Positions 1-10,313 of a DNA stretch of 64,000 bases are shown here, piece by piece. The notes under the pieces are model-generated. The model was not told where the DNA came from. It did no database searches and saw only the letters and a list, made by a program, of their open reading frames with translations. The DNA lies in NCBI GenBank assembly GCA_000729835.1, contig JFHB01000073.1:1-64000 (forward strand). Reading direction: 5' to 3'. Positions within the stretch are counted from its first letter, which is position 1. Each line of letters opens with the position of its first letter. The translations under genes were made by a program, and so were the position numbers. Origin of the DNA: Atkinsonella hypoxylon. Its lineage: Eukaryota; Ascomycota; Sordariomycetes; Hypocreales; Clavicipitaceae.

Positions 1-59
1 ACCTAGTATATGCTAGGCATATGCAGAATGCACAGTGTATTAGTGCGAATTAACATTTT

Positions 60-190
60 TATATTTAGTGGTATATACACTAATATATAGTAGTATAGTA
101 CTAATATATATCTAGTGGTATAGTGCACTAATATATATCTAGTGGTATAGTGCACTAATATCTAGTGGTATAGTGCACTAATACCTAGTA
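60..190. repeat. AT-rich tandem repeat with internal palindrome
   Basis: About four to five copies of a roughly 25-27 bp unit built around TCTAGTGGTATAGTGCACTA follow one another. Outer copies are more diverged (GTAGTATAGTACTA variants). Each unit carries TAGTGCACTA, which is self-complementary, so the array could form serial hairpins. It may be a minisatellite or the edge of a degraded element; the window edge prevents a decision. Confidence 0.7.
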
Positions 191-1363
191 GTATAGTGCT
201 ATAGAAATGCACTCTAGATCTCTTGCTTAGAAATTAATACTGTATGCTCAGTATATGCTGAGTATATACTGGGCATATGCTATTCTGCCTAAATCTACAC
301 CCGCTCTGGCTCCACTCTGGACCAATCTACACATACGCTGGACCTGAGATTTACTGTACACCCGTAGTCTCTATTAATACCAGACACCAGACCAGATTTG
401 TTTGACAACCTGGCGCCAGCACTGTGAACGTCACTGACGTTGTTGTGGCACGTTGATTGGTCAGGCTCGCACGTTATTTCATCTCATTCACTCCGAGCTT
501 CAACATCAAAGCTACCAGACATGGAATAACAATACCCAGATTGCTGACTTGATGCTCCAACTGCAGCTTTAACTCTCTGTGACAACTTGCATCAATGATA
601 TAGCTACCGTCTCATCAGTCCCTCAATCCTCAATCACAGTCTTGCCTGCCGTGGCCATTTGCCCTGCTAAACGCCTCCAAAAGTAAACGCTTGCTTCTTT
701 TAGCGTCATATTGAATAGGGGGAAAAATGCCTCTCCGTAGATGATGGAGCCCGACATGTACTTCACATTGCCATGTTCCGGTACATGACTAGGATACATA
801 TAGCCAATTTACAACACATGGACCGCTTTTACAACGGTGTCGGCCGTGAGGAATTTCTTAAGCCGAACATCCCGTGAGCACGAACGGAGGCCTCTTATGA
901 TGTTGATATGTGAATAAGAAATTTAGAGAATGACGTCATCAACTTGTTAGACTATCTCATCTCGAGTTTTGCTAATGGTAAATGTATGTAGTATGTTTGG
1001 CTGTTAAAGCTGTGTCACATGAAACCATGTTTAGCGAACGTGATTGCATACAAAAAGCAAAAGAAAGCGACTAGATCAGAAGACAGCGACGGCATCCTCT
1101 CGCTGCATCTTACCAATTATAAGCTAAACCAGGACAAGTAGGAAGAACAGTCATGCAACAAAATGCATGCGTTATTTGATCTCACAAGAGCGAAAAGTCA
1201 AAGCTGGCGAGAACTGAACTAATTATGCAGACAGCTTTTAAGACAACATACTAGGTTGGAAAGCTTGCATTTTGCACGCATAAAAACAGCCAATAGGCTC
1301 CCAAGAATCTCTAAAGCGATATTGCTTGGCTGTTGGCCATGGCCCGTGGCAGGTTCGTCTTCG

Positions 1364-1403
1364 TTGGTCGTTGGTCGTTGGTCGTTGGTCGTTGGTCGTT
1401 GGT
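1364..1403. repeat. 7-bp tandem repeat (GTTGGTC)
   Basis: Five to six perfect copies of the heptamer GTTGGTC/TTGGTCG stand in a row. The array lies outside any credible gene and gives rise to spurious short repetitive frames on both strands. Confidence 0.85.
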
Positions 1404-2216
1404 GCCACTCTCACGATGCACGATGCACGAAGAATGATTAATGAATCGGCCAGAGAAGTTAACAAGCCCCGCAGGCCCTGCCAGACTTGCACCATTTGGA
1501 TGGCTAAGATTGTCTTGTTGACCGCGGCGCAAATGTATCACCGGAAGACGGTTCTCACACAAGATACAAAAGAAAGAGGGAAATAACCATCAGCTAGACG
1601 CATCTTCACGAAGTCCTGACTGGTCGACGGCCCTTTCCTTCTCTTGCAGCTCGAGTCGATCAATAGACTCTGGATAAGTGTGATAATTTGGATCAGCAAT
1701 GATAGCCTGTTGCTAATAGTTCACAGCATGGGATGTCATCGTCAAAGTACATGCAATGGATTCTACGAAGTGAAGTACGGAGCCAAGAACCAGACAGTGG
1801 ACACCTAGCTTTCGGGAGGAGCAAGAGCAGCATGGCCGCTAAGCCTATTTTGGACTGGACCAAATGCCCACGTCAGCCATTTATGTCGCGTGTCTGGTGC
1901 CAGCCAGGCACAAGCTCGCATCTTGGAACCACACTGGACACTGGACACTGGACACTAGACACCGGGACCTTGAGATTTGTTACCACTTATTAACTACTAG
2001 CCACATCCTGCATCATCCCGAGGGCATCCCAAGCTGAACCCAAGCTGAACCCAAGCTGAACCCAAAGGGCGTTTCTGAACAGTCCTCGGCAAAGTTGCGC
2101 ATCATCAACCTGCGGCATACCCATTGTACAGAGCTGCTGCAAAACTCGAGCGACAGGAGCCACATCAAGCCATTGTCTTTCCTGACGATAGCTCCTTCAG
2201 GAGCTTCCTCGTCGCA

Positions 2217-4520
2217 ATGGTCGCCCCAGCTGTGCCTGAGTACGATTTGGCCTGAAAATACAGCTTCTGCGTGTATTGACAAAGTGTTAGGGTTACCGAG
2301 GAGGTCCTCCACGAATCCATTGATGCCAGAACGGAAGCCCTTGTTGCTTTGCGAGAGCTTGGCCCTCCAGACTTGGTTCATCTGCTGAAGCAAGGCGTGC
2401 GCAACCCAGGAAAACAGGTATAGCCGCCCTTTCAAACTCTGGTGTTTCATCAATTGCATCTAATGTCAGCTTGCCAGACTGGCATATATCACCATGTTAC
2501 CGGCGTCGACGCATCGTCTTCCGCTAGTCTCGCTGCCTACATCAACACTCTCACCTACAAGGACAATGGTCCAAATGCTACCTCAAAGATTGTGGAAGGA
2601 GTATACTGGTAAGTCCCAGGGTATCTAGTGTATCAACCGTGCAATGTCGCAAGCTAACTTGGCGGTTGCAGTTGCTACAACGCCTTCTCCCGATTAGACA
2701 TGCGTGTGCATGTCTCTATCCCCGGCACGGTAGAGAGTTATTGCATAGACGAACGAGGCGAGAAACGTAAGACATCGGACGACTTGTGGCTTGAAACATA
2801 TCTCTGCAGTGTTCTCCGGGCATACTCGTACGCGGACGATGGCAGTGGTGAGACTATTCGAAAGATCATGGGTGTCAGACGGTTCAACCCAATCACAAAT
2901 ACTGAAGCCGAACAGCGGTTTCTTAATGCCGCTGAGCAGTTCTTCTTCCGAGGTTGGCAGTTGGGGTCTGATTCCGTTGTCCAGGTGCCAACTAACGTCT
3001 CTAACCATCTAACGACTGGATTGCTCAAGTACCTCGAAACGACCGGCCGCTACGCTTCTGGTATCAACCTGTTTCAAAAGCTACGTACACAAAGCATCGA
3101 AGTATCTTCTCTTTTGTCAAAAGTCATGTTCATGGGCAACGAAGAAGTGTCGGGCATCAAGAATCTCTACTACTCTCTGCAGGAAACGCCCATGGACTAT
3201 GTGATGCTGGATACCCAGGCCGAGTTTTTGCTTAAGAAGGCGCAAAAGGCCGAGACGCCCGAACAACGTGACGAGAGGTTGAAAATGGCACTTGGGTGCG
3301 CGGACCGCAGTACGATTGCCGCGCCCAGCGAATTTAGTACATGGGCGAGACTAGCACAGGTTTATGTTGCCATGGAAGACTGGGAGAACGCCCTTACCAC
3401 GCTGAATTCTTGCCCCATGTTCACACATCAGGACAAGGACACGCCCGTAATGCCCGAACCGAGGGAGGTGCACTTGCCAATCCTACCTGAGACTCGACTG
3501 GATGAAATCGACAGCGAGCCAGAATCTCGATACTCGGAACAGGTTGATGCCAGCTTGCTGGGGTTACGGGCCGCGGGATATCGTGGTACATTCAAACAGG
3601 CTTACAAGATCTTGACAGAAATGACTGCCAAGATTGGATGGGATCAGCTTCTGAAGATTCGAAGTAACGTCTTTGTCATGGAGGACGAGTATCGAACAGA
3701 GAAGCAGGAATCATCGCACACTGGTCTATCAAAACGAAATCCCAGCATCGATGGTCTTCGTGGCACCCCGGTTCCCACGACCAACGGTGAGGAGGAATCG
3801 GGAGATGAGGCGGCCGAGAAGATATCCATAGCAGACGCCAACGGCGAGGAGACGGGTGTGGAGAAACCTCCTCATACGATTGACCCCAAGCTGGTCAAGG
3901 CTGACACAGACAACGTAGGTTCCGCACCGTTCTGACAGGGGCTACTCAAGAAGTGTCTGAATACTAACATGGAGCAGTCGACCCAGAACGACGAACATCT
4001 TTCAAAGCTGAACACGAAGCGACTCTGTGAGCGCTGGCTTGATAGTTTATTCATGGTGCTGTACGAGGACTTGAGAGTATACACCATCTGGCGCACGCAA
4101 ATGGCTCAGTACCGCGCACAACAAATGCAATACAAGAAGTCTGCGGAGGAATGGGAAATTCTAGGTGCACTTGCTGAGCGCTTGCAACACTTTGACGAGG
4201 CAGTCGAGGCATATAGAGCATGTCTCGCACTCCGATTCAGCCCCAAGTCACTGGCTGGTGTGTTGCGCGTTTTCGAGAAGACGAAGAACACTAGAGACAC
4301 TATTGCGGCCGTCATCAGACTAGTTACCTGGCAGTACCGCTGGTACAGCGAGTTCAGCCCAGAACTGCTGCACACGATTCGCACACTGATCGAGGACGAC
4401 GGTGCCGTCAAGGTCAGGAGCATAATCCAGGCAACGAGTTTGCCTCAGAACGTGCTGGACCTAACCCACGACTATGCCGCTTTGTGTGCCACGTTCCGAA
4501 GCAGTGGGACGGAAGGCTAG
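2217..4520 (+). CDS. ChAPs family protein (Chs5-Arf1 binding; Bch1/Bud7-like exomer subunit)
   Basis: Exomer cargo adaptors of this family bind Chs5 and Arf1 at the trans-Golgi and carry selected cargo such as chitin synthase to the plasma membrane. I reconstruct five exons: 2217-2239, 2291-2417, 2478-2608, 2672-3914 and 3978-4520, all with GT-AG introns of 51-63 nt and matching phases, giving 688 residues, close to the 720-750 of the yeast paralogs. The start MVAPAVPEVTEEVLHE is chosen because it splices cleanly into the conserved stretch LGPPDLVHLLKQGVRNPGKQ. TPR-like helical repeats fill the middle, and an acidic, disordered segment rich in E, S and T (around residues 445-510) interrupts the C-terminal half. 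A single ChAPs gene is usual for filamentous ascomycetes. Family call is from recognition of conserved blocks; the cargo is not known. Confidence 0.85.
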
Positions 4521-4999
4521 CAAACTGCTGCAAGCGACGTTTTGATAAATTCGGACCATCTTGAGATGGGTGAGACGGGATCATGGGAAGAAAAAGCAAC
4601 ATGTGTGAGAGATTAGCAATGGGAACGCATAGAGGCTTTAAGGCAGGAAACAGCCATTTCATATCTGTAGTTGATGTACATGCTATGCCTTCGCCGTTAG
4701 CTTGCTTCCATACATGCAGGAGCCAATAATTAGATCTAGGAACGAAGATGTGCCCTTTCCGACTTAGACGGCGCGACTCAGACCCTTGCTGTGGCGGGGT
4801 GAGTGCCAGCGACAGTGACAGTGACAGCTGCGCTCAAAGGCGGGGCGGGGCAGCTCTGACACAAACTTTTCCAAAGCACATCACGACTTCAAAAATCAGC
4901 TTGGGGCAATACGAGTTCAGTTCTTATTTCTTCAGTTGGCGCTCGCTCCGAATTCAGGGGGTATATCAAGCAAGGGGGAATAATCAGTCTTCGCCAAAA

Positions 5000-6229
5000 A
5001 TGGCTTCCTCGGGCGATGCATCGCCGCCAGTCGCCATTGTCTGCGTCGGCATGGCAGGTCAGTTGCCCAACACCGACAATCTACTTAATGTAAACCACAT
5101 AAAGCATCCAGCTGACATGGACTTCCCCCCTCCCCTCCCCCAAGGCTCCGGCAAGACAACCTTCATGCAGCGCATAAACGCCCACCTCCACAGCAAAGCG
5201 CAGCCCCCCTACGTAATCAACCTCGACCCAGCGGTGCTCAACGTGCCGTTCGATCCCAACATCGACATCCGCGACTCGGTAAACTACGAAGAAGTCATGA
5301 AGCAGTACAACCTCGGTCCCAACGGCGGCATCCTCACGTCCCTTAACCTCTTCGCCACCAAAGTCGACCAGATCGTCAACCTGCTAGAGAAGCGCGCGAA
5401 GCCGGACCCCGAAAAGCCAGACCGCAGGCCCATCGACCGCATCATCGTCGACACCCCGGGCCAGATCGAGGCCTTCGTGTGGTCCGCCTCCGGCACCATC
5501 CTGCTCGAATCGCTCGCGTCGTCCTTCCCCACCGTGATAGCCTACGTGATTGACACGCCGCGCACGGCCTCCACATCCACCTTCATGTCGAACATGCTCT
5601 ACGCCTGCTCGATTCTCTACAAGACGAAACTGCCCATGATATTGGTGTTCAACAAGACGGACATCAAGGACGCTTCTTTTGCAAAGGAGTGGATGACGGA
5701 TTTCGAGGCCTTCCAGGCTGCGCTCCGGCGGGATGAGGAATCTGATCAGCTTGGTGGCGTGGAGGGCGGCGGCCACGGCGGAAGCGGGTACATGGGCAGT
5801 CTGCTTAATAGCATGAGTCTCATGCTGGAGGAGTTCTACTCGCATTTGAGCATGGTGGGCGTGAGCTCGAGGGTTGGCACGGGCGTAGACGAGTTCTTCG
5901 AGGCGGTGGAGGAGAAGAAGATGGAGTTCTTGCGGGATTACCTGCCTGAGCTGGAGAAGCGCCGCCAGGAGAGGCAGGAGCGGAAGAAGAAGGATAGGGA
6001 TAGGGAGCTGGACAGGATGATGGCTGGGATGAGCGTGGGCGCCAAGGCGGGCGCGTCTACGGCGGCAGATGGCTCGGACGTCGACGTGCCGAGTGATGAC
6101 GACGATGAAGATTCCGACGAAGAGGTCGCGAAGCAGGGACTACAAGAGCGCTACCAGGCTGCAATGGGTGATGAGGATTCCATTTTGGCAGACGCCAGTT
6201 TCGCAAAGTACCTACATAAGCAAAGATGA
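5000..6229 (+). CDS. NPA3: GPN-loop GTPase 1 (Npa3/GPN1/XAB1)
   Basis: Essential cytoplasmic GTPase that helps assemble RNA polymerase II and bring it into the nucleus. Two exons, 5000-5057 and 5145-6229, give 380 residues, the usual family size (yeast 385, human 374). Joining them restores the P-loop GMAGSGKTT (residues 17-25), which the 87-nt intron splits. Other marks are the GPN loop (residues 77-79, in LGPNGG), the DTPGQIE switch motif and the NKTD guanine-specificity motif. A charged helix rich in K, R and E is followed by an acidic Asp/Glu/Ser tail, as in other fungal members. The intron happens to be open in frame, so a longer uninterrupted frame from 4748 exists, but it reads through the 5' UTR and breaks the P-loop. 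The gene is convergent with RPB12, 65 nt away. Confidence 0.95.
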   Translation: MASSGDASPPVAIVCVGMAGQLPNTDNLLNVNHIKHPADMDFPPPLPQGSGKTTFMQRINAHLHSKAQPPYVINLDPAVLNVPFDPNIDIRDSVNYEEVMKQYNLGPNGGILTSLNLFATKVDQIVNLLEKRAKPDPEKPDRRPIDRIIVDTPGQIEAFVWSASGTILLESLASSFPTVIAYVIDTPRTASTSTFMSNMLYACSILYKTKLPMILVFNKTDIKDASFAKEWMTDFEAFQAALRRDEESDQLGGVEGGGHGGSGYMGSLLNSMSLMLEEFYSHLSMVGVSSRVGTGVDEFFEAVEEKKMEFLRDYLPELEKRRQERQERKKKDRDRELDRMMAGMSVGAKAGASTAADGSDVDVPSDDDDEDSDEEVAKQGLQERYQAAMGDEDSILADASFAKYLHKQR

Positions 6230-6294
6230 CGCATTAAGCATCAAGTTCCATAGATGTAATCCTCCCCCCCCCCCCCCCAATCCACCCCCAGTAA
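6230..6294. other. Convergent 3' spacer with C-tract
   Basis: Only 65 nt separate the stop codons of NPA3 and RPB12, so their transcripts must overlap or share termination signals. The spacer contains an 18-nt run of C (about 6261-6278), interrupted near its start by nothing I can see, followed by more C-rich sequence. Confidence 0.8.
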
Positions 6295-6569
6295 CTACCG
6301 CGCCTCAAACTGCACCATCCTGTCGCCCATCAGCACAGCTCACATCGAAAGAACCAAGGGAAAACAAACCTCTTCGTCCTCTCCTTGTAGAGCACCCGTC
6401 CCGCACAATGCGGACACGCAACGAGCGCATCTTTGCCCAGCGAGACGCTGCTCCCGCAGTCGCCGCACAGATAGGTCATTACCGCGCGGGAGGCGTGGTC
6501 GTCGCGTGTGTTGCCGCGCGCGCCATTACCAGCCGAGGCGGTTGGGACTTGGTATTCTTCTCGGGGCAT
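6295..6569 (-). CDS. RPB12: RNA polymerases I, II and III shared subunit ABC10-alpha (Rpb12/Rpc10)
   Basis: Small zinc-binding subunit common to the three nuclear RNA polymerases. Exon 1 is 6370-6569 and exon 2 is 6295-6319; splicing out 50 nt joins LYKERTKR to MVQFEAR, the family's invariant C-terminus, giving 74 residues. Zinc ligands are C35 and C38 (CGDC) and C52 and C55 (CPHC). Without the splice the frame ends in unrelated residues. The start MPREEYQVPT is the first ATG and resembles fungal family members in having a short variable leader. The last coding exon is only 25 nt, so automatic annotation could miss it. It is tail-to-tail with NPA3. Confidence 0.95.
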
Positions 6570-7132
6570 AGGGGTTTTTTGATTTCGGGGTTTCGCGTTG
6601 TTGAGGTTTTGCGTTGCCGTTTGGGGGGTGGGAAGTGGAAGTGAAGAGGTTGGTGGGGCGGATTGCCGCTGGTGGAGTTTGGGCGGTGGGGTGAATGGGA
6701 TGACCTTTTTTTTTTAAAAAAAAATAAAAATAAAAAAAATTATGTAGATTGAAATTTCGAATGAATAGGTCGAGTTTTGGGGGTGAGGGGGGGGGGGTTA
6801 AATTTTGAATTTTAAGAAGTTGCATGTTAGGATACATTTTGAAAATTTGTAATTGAAAACTTATATTTTAAAGATTTATACTTGAAAAGATGCATTTAGA
6901 ATTTTCTTCTTGGACGCTGCATGACTTCTATTCTTTCGCATCCACGGCACCACAAGCATTATAACACGGGATATAATCATACGCGCAATCACATGCTCGC
7001 GTACAAATTCCACTCCAGACAAATGAACCATTCATAGCCGTAGCCTATCCAACGCCAAGCGCCGCATCCATGAGTATATGCATCCTGGCTTCATGCCATG
7101 TCCACATTGCAGTGTACCCTCAACGCTACCAC
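6570..7132. other. Intergenic, partly very AT-rich
   Basis: Promoter region of RPB12 plus the 3' flank of DRE2. An A/T homopolymer stretch (about 6705-6745), a G-tract (about 6785-6798) and an AT-rich segment to about 6905 stand out against the GC-rich neighbours. No coding frame is supported. Confidence 0.6.
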
Positions 7133-8130
7133 CTACAGCTGCACCTCGTTCAAGATGCGCACCTCCTCACCCGGCTTGAACGCAGGCAAACCGATAAAGG
7201 GACACGTCGAGCATCGAAACGCATCGCCCAGAGAGCAGTTGTTGCACGAGCCAGTCTTGCCCTTGACAGTAAAGTCCAGTTCGTTCAAATCATTCGAGTC
7301 CAGCTTGATAGCCTCCAGGCCGGCATCTGCCTTTGCCCGTCTCTCCTTCTCTTCGGCCTCGAACTTGGCGGCCAGACCGCATGTGCAATCTTTGCAAGGA
7401 CGGCGTCGCTTCTGGGGTTGACAGTCCGTAGCTGTACAAGACAAATTAGTTCGCGGAGAAAAGAAAAGGAGATGGGCACATCAGTGGTTTTGGCTAGATA
7501 TGATAGAGACATACGCGCTTGTGGTCGTCGCTTGAGATCATCCTCGTCGAGTAAATCATCCTCGTCGATCAAATCATCGTCATCGAGATCATCCAGCTTC
7601 TTGAAGTCAAACTTTGGTGCTGGCTGAACGGCTGGAGCAGCGTTCTGGGCTTCCTTCTTTCTGAATCGCAGCGGGACAACCACCTCTTCCTCTCCTTGCT
7701 TCTCGAAGCCACCGTCCTTGGCGACAAGGCCCGCTAGGATAGCCTCCTTGAACTCAGTCGCCCCCAGCCGGCTGTCCTGGAACTGCAATCTGCCGCCAAC
7801 CTTCATGGCGGGAACCACGGACGTGAAGAGATGGCGATTGAGCAGCTGCGTGAGCTCGGCGCCGCGAGAGCCATCCGCGTCGGTGAGTATGAGCACGAGG
7901 TCGTACGTAGAGGCAGGGAGGGACACAAAGCCAGCGGACAGCCGGTCAAGCATCTGCAGGTCGGTGTTGGCACGATCAAAGGCTGTGAAGACGGCTCGTA
8001 GTTTTTCCTCGTGGGCGGCGACTGATGGTGGGGCAAGCAACAGGTTGCGCTTGGCGGGGTCCGCCGCTGCAGGAGCAGGAGCAGGAGCAAAATCTGCTGT
8101 CGTGTCGATGAAGACGGTGGAGGGAGCCAT
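7133..8130 (-). CDS. DRE2: Fe-S cluster assembly protein Dre2 (anamorsin/CIAPIN1)
   Basis: Component of the cytosolic iron-sulfur assembly machinery; it takes electrons from the diflavin reductase Tah18 and carries Fe-S clusters itself. Exon 1 is 7515-8130 and exon 2 is 7133-7431; the 83-nt intron leaves a matching phase and gives 304 residues. The N-terminal two-thirds resemble the methyltransferase-like domain, followed by an acidic linker rich in DDLIDEDD repeats (about residues 180-200). The C-terminal domain carries motif A (C-x8-C-x2-C-x-C starting near residue 209) and motif B (C268-x2-C-x7-C-x2-C282), the two cluster-binding sites. All eight cysteines are present. Nothing looks broken. 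Confidence 0.95.
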
Positions 8131-8992
8131 GGCTGCGATGTCGATGTCGATATTGATAGTTAGGTACAGGCCAGGTGGCTATGATGACAGTCTGAACAAA
8201 ACGGAATGGGGCAACGACGAGGCAAGTTGGTTTAGTTTGGTTTGGTTTGGTTTGCGTCGGCGTCTTTGTAACTTTTGCAATCCGACGTCGGCAGGCAGTG
8301 GTGGAACAGAGCAAGCGCAGGGGTCACCGACCGGATTATTCAATTGAGACTTGCAGTGATTGGTGAAAGTGACTAATTCTTCATGCAGCATTTGTCATGG
8401 CCATGGCCCGCGATGTCATTGGGCTGCCATCAAATCTGAAACCATACATCACGTCAACGAACTACCCTAGATAATACCGACCTTTATCCTTTTTTTTTTT
8501 CCTCTTTTTTGTTTTTAGACGCGGATTAACTATCGTCTTCCGATCCGCGTTTCATTTTGTGACCCCTTCAAGCTATATTTCTATGCTATGCAAATACGGC
8601 GCTACCGCACAGCACAGCACAATCGTGTCTCACTATTGATGAAATAACCAACCAGACGCAATAATTATGTCGCACATGAGGCATACTATAACCCATTCAC
8701 CCAAGCACACCAGAAACCGACCGGAGCCGGAGCCACCGCAGCGCTAACATCGTCCAACCTCGGCACAAAGCTCAACGTCAAACCACGCTTCAATCCTCAC
8801 TCACCACCCAAGTCCTTTGCGCCGCCATCCCAAACGCCAACCTTGTTCCCCGTCTCGCATAACCAGCCAGACAATCGAGCTTCTATACCCCCTAAAGAAA
8901 CTCGCAATTCCCGGATTGGGTCTTCCCAACCGGAGCTCCCAGCCGGAGCTCCCAAGCTCCCTCTTCGAAACCGAACCTCAACACAAATCACC
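8131..8992. other. Divergent promoter region between DRE2 and the HIT gene
   Basis: The two genes start on opposite strands about 860 nt apart. The sequence has a TTTGG-type pyrimidine-rich microsatellite (8228-8252), a T-tract near 8490 and a tandem CGGAGCTCCCA pair just before the HIT start (about 8932-8955). No coding frame is supported. Confidence 0.6.
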
Positions 8993-9547
8993 ATGTTCGA
9001 CCCATCCTCACCCCCCGTCAAAGGCTGCCCATTTTGCGCCATCCCATCCGTCCACCCGCCATACGACCCTCTCAACCCGCCCGCCTCCATAAACCCAGAC
9101 CTCACAACTCCAGCATCCTTCGTCGTCCTCTCGACCCCCCTCGTCATAGCCTTCCTCGACATCATGCCTCTGTCCCACGGCCACCTGCTCGTCTGTCCGC
9201 GCGCCCACCGACCCAAGCTCACGGACGCGACGCAGCAAGAATCCCTCCAGCTGGGCAACTATCTGCGCATCCTCTCCGCCGCGCTGTCGAGAGCGACCGG
9301 CGTCGAAGACTGGAACGTCGTGCAGAACAATGGCGCTGCTGCCGCGCAGGTCGTGCCCCATATGCATTATCATATCATCCCGAGGCCCGAGATCCGTGCG
9401 AGTGGGAAAATGCGGGAGAGCTTCACTATGTTTGGGCGGGGCCAGAGGGAGGAGCTGCACGATGAGGAGGCGGTTGAGTTGGCGGGGAGGATACGGAATG
9501 AGGTGGCGGCTGTGCTGAGGGAGGAGGAGGGCAAGGCGAAGTTGTAG
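8993..9547 (+). CDS. HIT (histidine triad) family protein
   Basis: Histidine-triad proteins are nucleotide hydrolases or transferases acting on the alpha-phosphate of substrates such as AMP-lysine or dinucleoside polyphosphates. The triad is HMHYHIIPRP with H123, H125 and H127, and an upstream CPFC (residues 12-15) looks like half of the zinc site seen in some members. The usual helix ending in NNG (NVVQNNGAAAAQ) precedes the triad. Length is 184 residues with no intron. I chose the ATG at 8993 because it has the context CACCATG and leads directly into the domain; an in-frame ATG at 8843 would add a 50-residue Pro/Ser-rich leader without homology marks. The C-terminus is a charged helix. The exact substrate cannot be told. 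Confidence 0.85.
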   Translation: MFDPSSPPVKGCPFCAIPSVHPPYDPLNPPASINPDLTTPASFVVLSTPLVIAFLDIMPLSHGHLLVCPRAHRPKLTDATQQESLQLGNYLRILSAALSRATGVEDWNVVQNNGAAAAQVVPHMHYHIIPRPEIRASGKMRESFTMFGRGQREELHDEEAVELAGRIRNEVAAVLREEEGKAKL

Positions 9548-9805
9548 ACATGGAGGATAGGGATGAATGGTCATCATGCTCCTGGGGAGAATTTATAGTT
9601 TTGTACTGTAATGGGCAGTTTGGGATTGCATTGACACGCATAGAACGTAGGCATGAGTGGCACTATACCCGGCATGTACACTAGACGCAGTCGCATTGTA
9701 CATTTTCTCGATTCCATCAGCATATTTTGTATAGACTTGCTTTACTCTCTAGGATTTTACACCACTGCCTTCATCTCAGTGGTCATTTGCCCTTCTCTTC
9801 CACCT

Positions 9806-10313
9806 TCACAGGCAACCAGTCATCACCGCAGATGTCTTTCCCTTCCCCGCAGCGAAGCCAAGCAGCGTGTCATTTGTGGGAAGGCGGGAATCGTTCGATC
9901 CCCCTAGGCACGAGTAGCCTGTGCTATTGGATGTCCTTGGAGGCGTTGTAGGCGACGAGCTTGGGGGAAGGGATAACTAGCAGGGGTGAAGTTCGATTTG
10001 GTTGACGGCGGTGACGATCTACCGACTTGCTTAATACCTTGACCACGCCAACATACGTGAGTATAACATGGGCGGGAATACATACCTTGCAGCTCTCATC
10101 GTTCAACAAAATCTCCAAATTCCAAATTCCGACATTCGACACGCCAATGTTCCACACCTTGCCCGTGCCTACCAACTTCTGCATCTCCCTCCACGTATCG
10201 ACAAAGGTCCAGTTGGGCACAAGCTTGCTTCCGTCGCTAGGATGATGCCGTTTGCGTGTGAAGAGTAGCACGGCACCGTTACTGGGAGCGGACGTGTCTG
10301 GTAATAAAATCAA
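9806..10313 (-). pseudogene. Aldo-keto reductase relic (Gcy1-type), truncated and frameshifted
   Basis: Translated pieces match the C-terminal half of fungal NADP-dependent aldehyde reductases: VPNWTFVDTWREMQKLVG, GKVWNIGVSN, LEILLNDESC, then after an intron-like gap AVNQIELHP, then SPKLVAYNASK in another frame, then GYSCLGGSNDS and PTNDTLLG in a third stretch. An in-frame TAG follows the QIELHP block and a shift of frame is needed to reach SPKLVAYN; a TGA ends the last block. The N-terminal half with the catalytic Asp, Tyr and Lys is missing. I conclude that it is a 5'-truncated, decayed copy rather than a live gene. No neighbouring gene belongs to the same pathway. Confidence 0.75.

Larger units (their letters stand above)
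1..2216. other. Gene-free left flank
   Basis: I find no reading frame with protein-like composition here. The stretch holds an AT-rich tandem array at its left end, a 7-bp repeat near 1.37 kb, a CTGGACA repeat near 1.93 kb and an 11-bp triplicate (AAGCTGAACCC) at about 2030-2063. The right part must contain the promoter and 5' UTR of the ChAPs gene that starts at 2217. Confidence 0.6.

Noticed and set aside
2013..2459. 148-codon minus-strand frame over the start of the ChAPs gene
   Set aside because: It is antisense to two ChAPs exons whose translation is clearly conserved.
4748..5144. A longer NPA3 protein starting at 4748 with no intron
   Set aside because: It runs through GC-poor leader sequence and an intron with normal GT-AG ends, and it separates GMAG from SGKTT, breaking the P-loop.
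5384..5845. 153-codon minus-strand frame inside NPA3
   Set aside because: Shadow of a GC-rich coding region; His/Gly/Arg-rich composition without domains.
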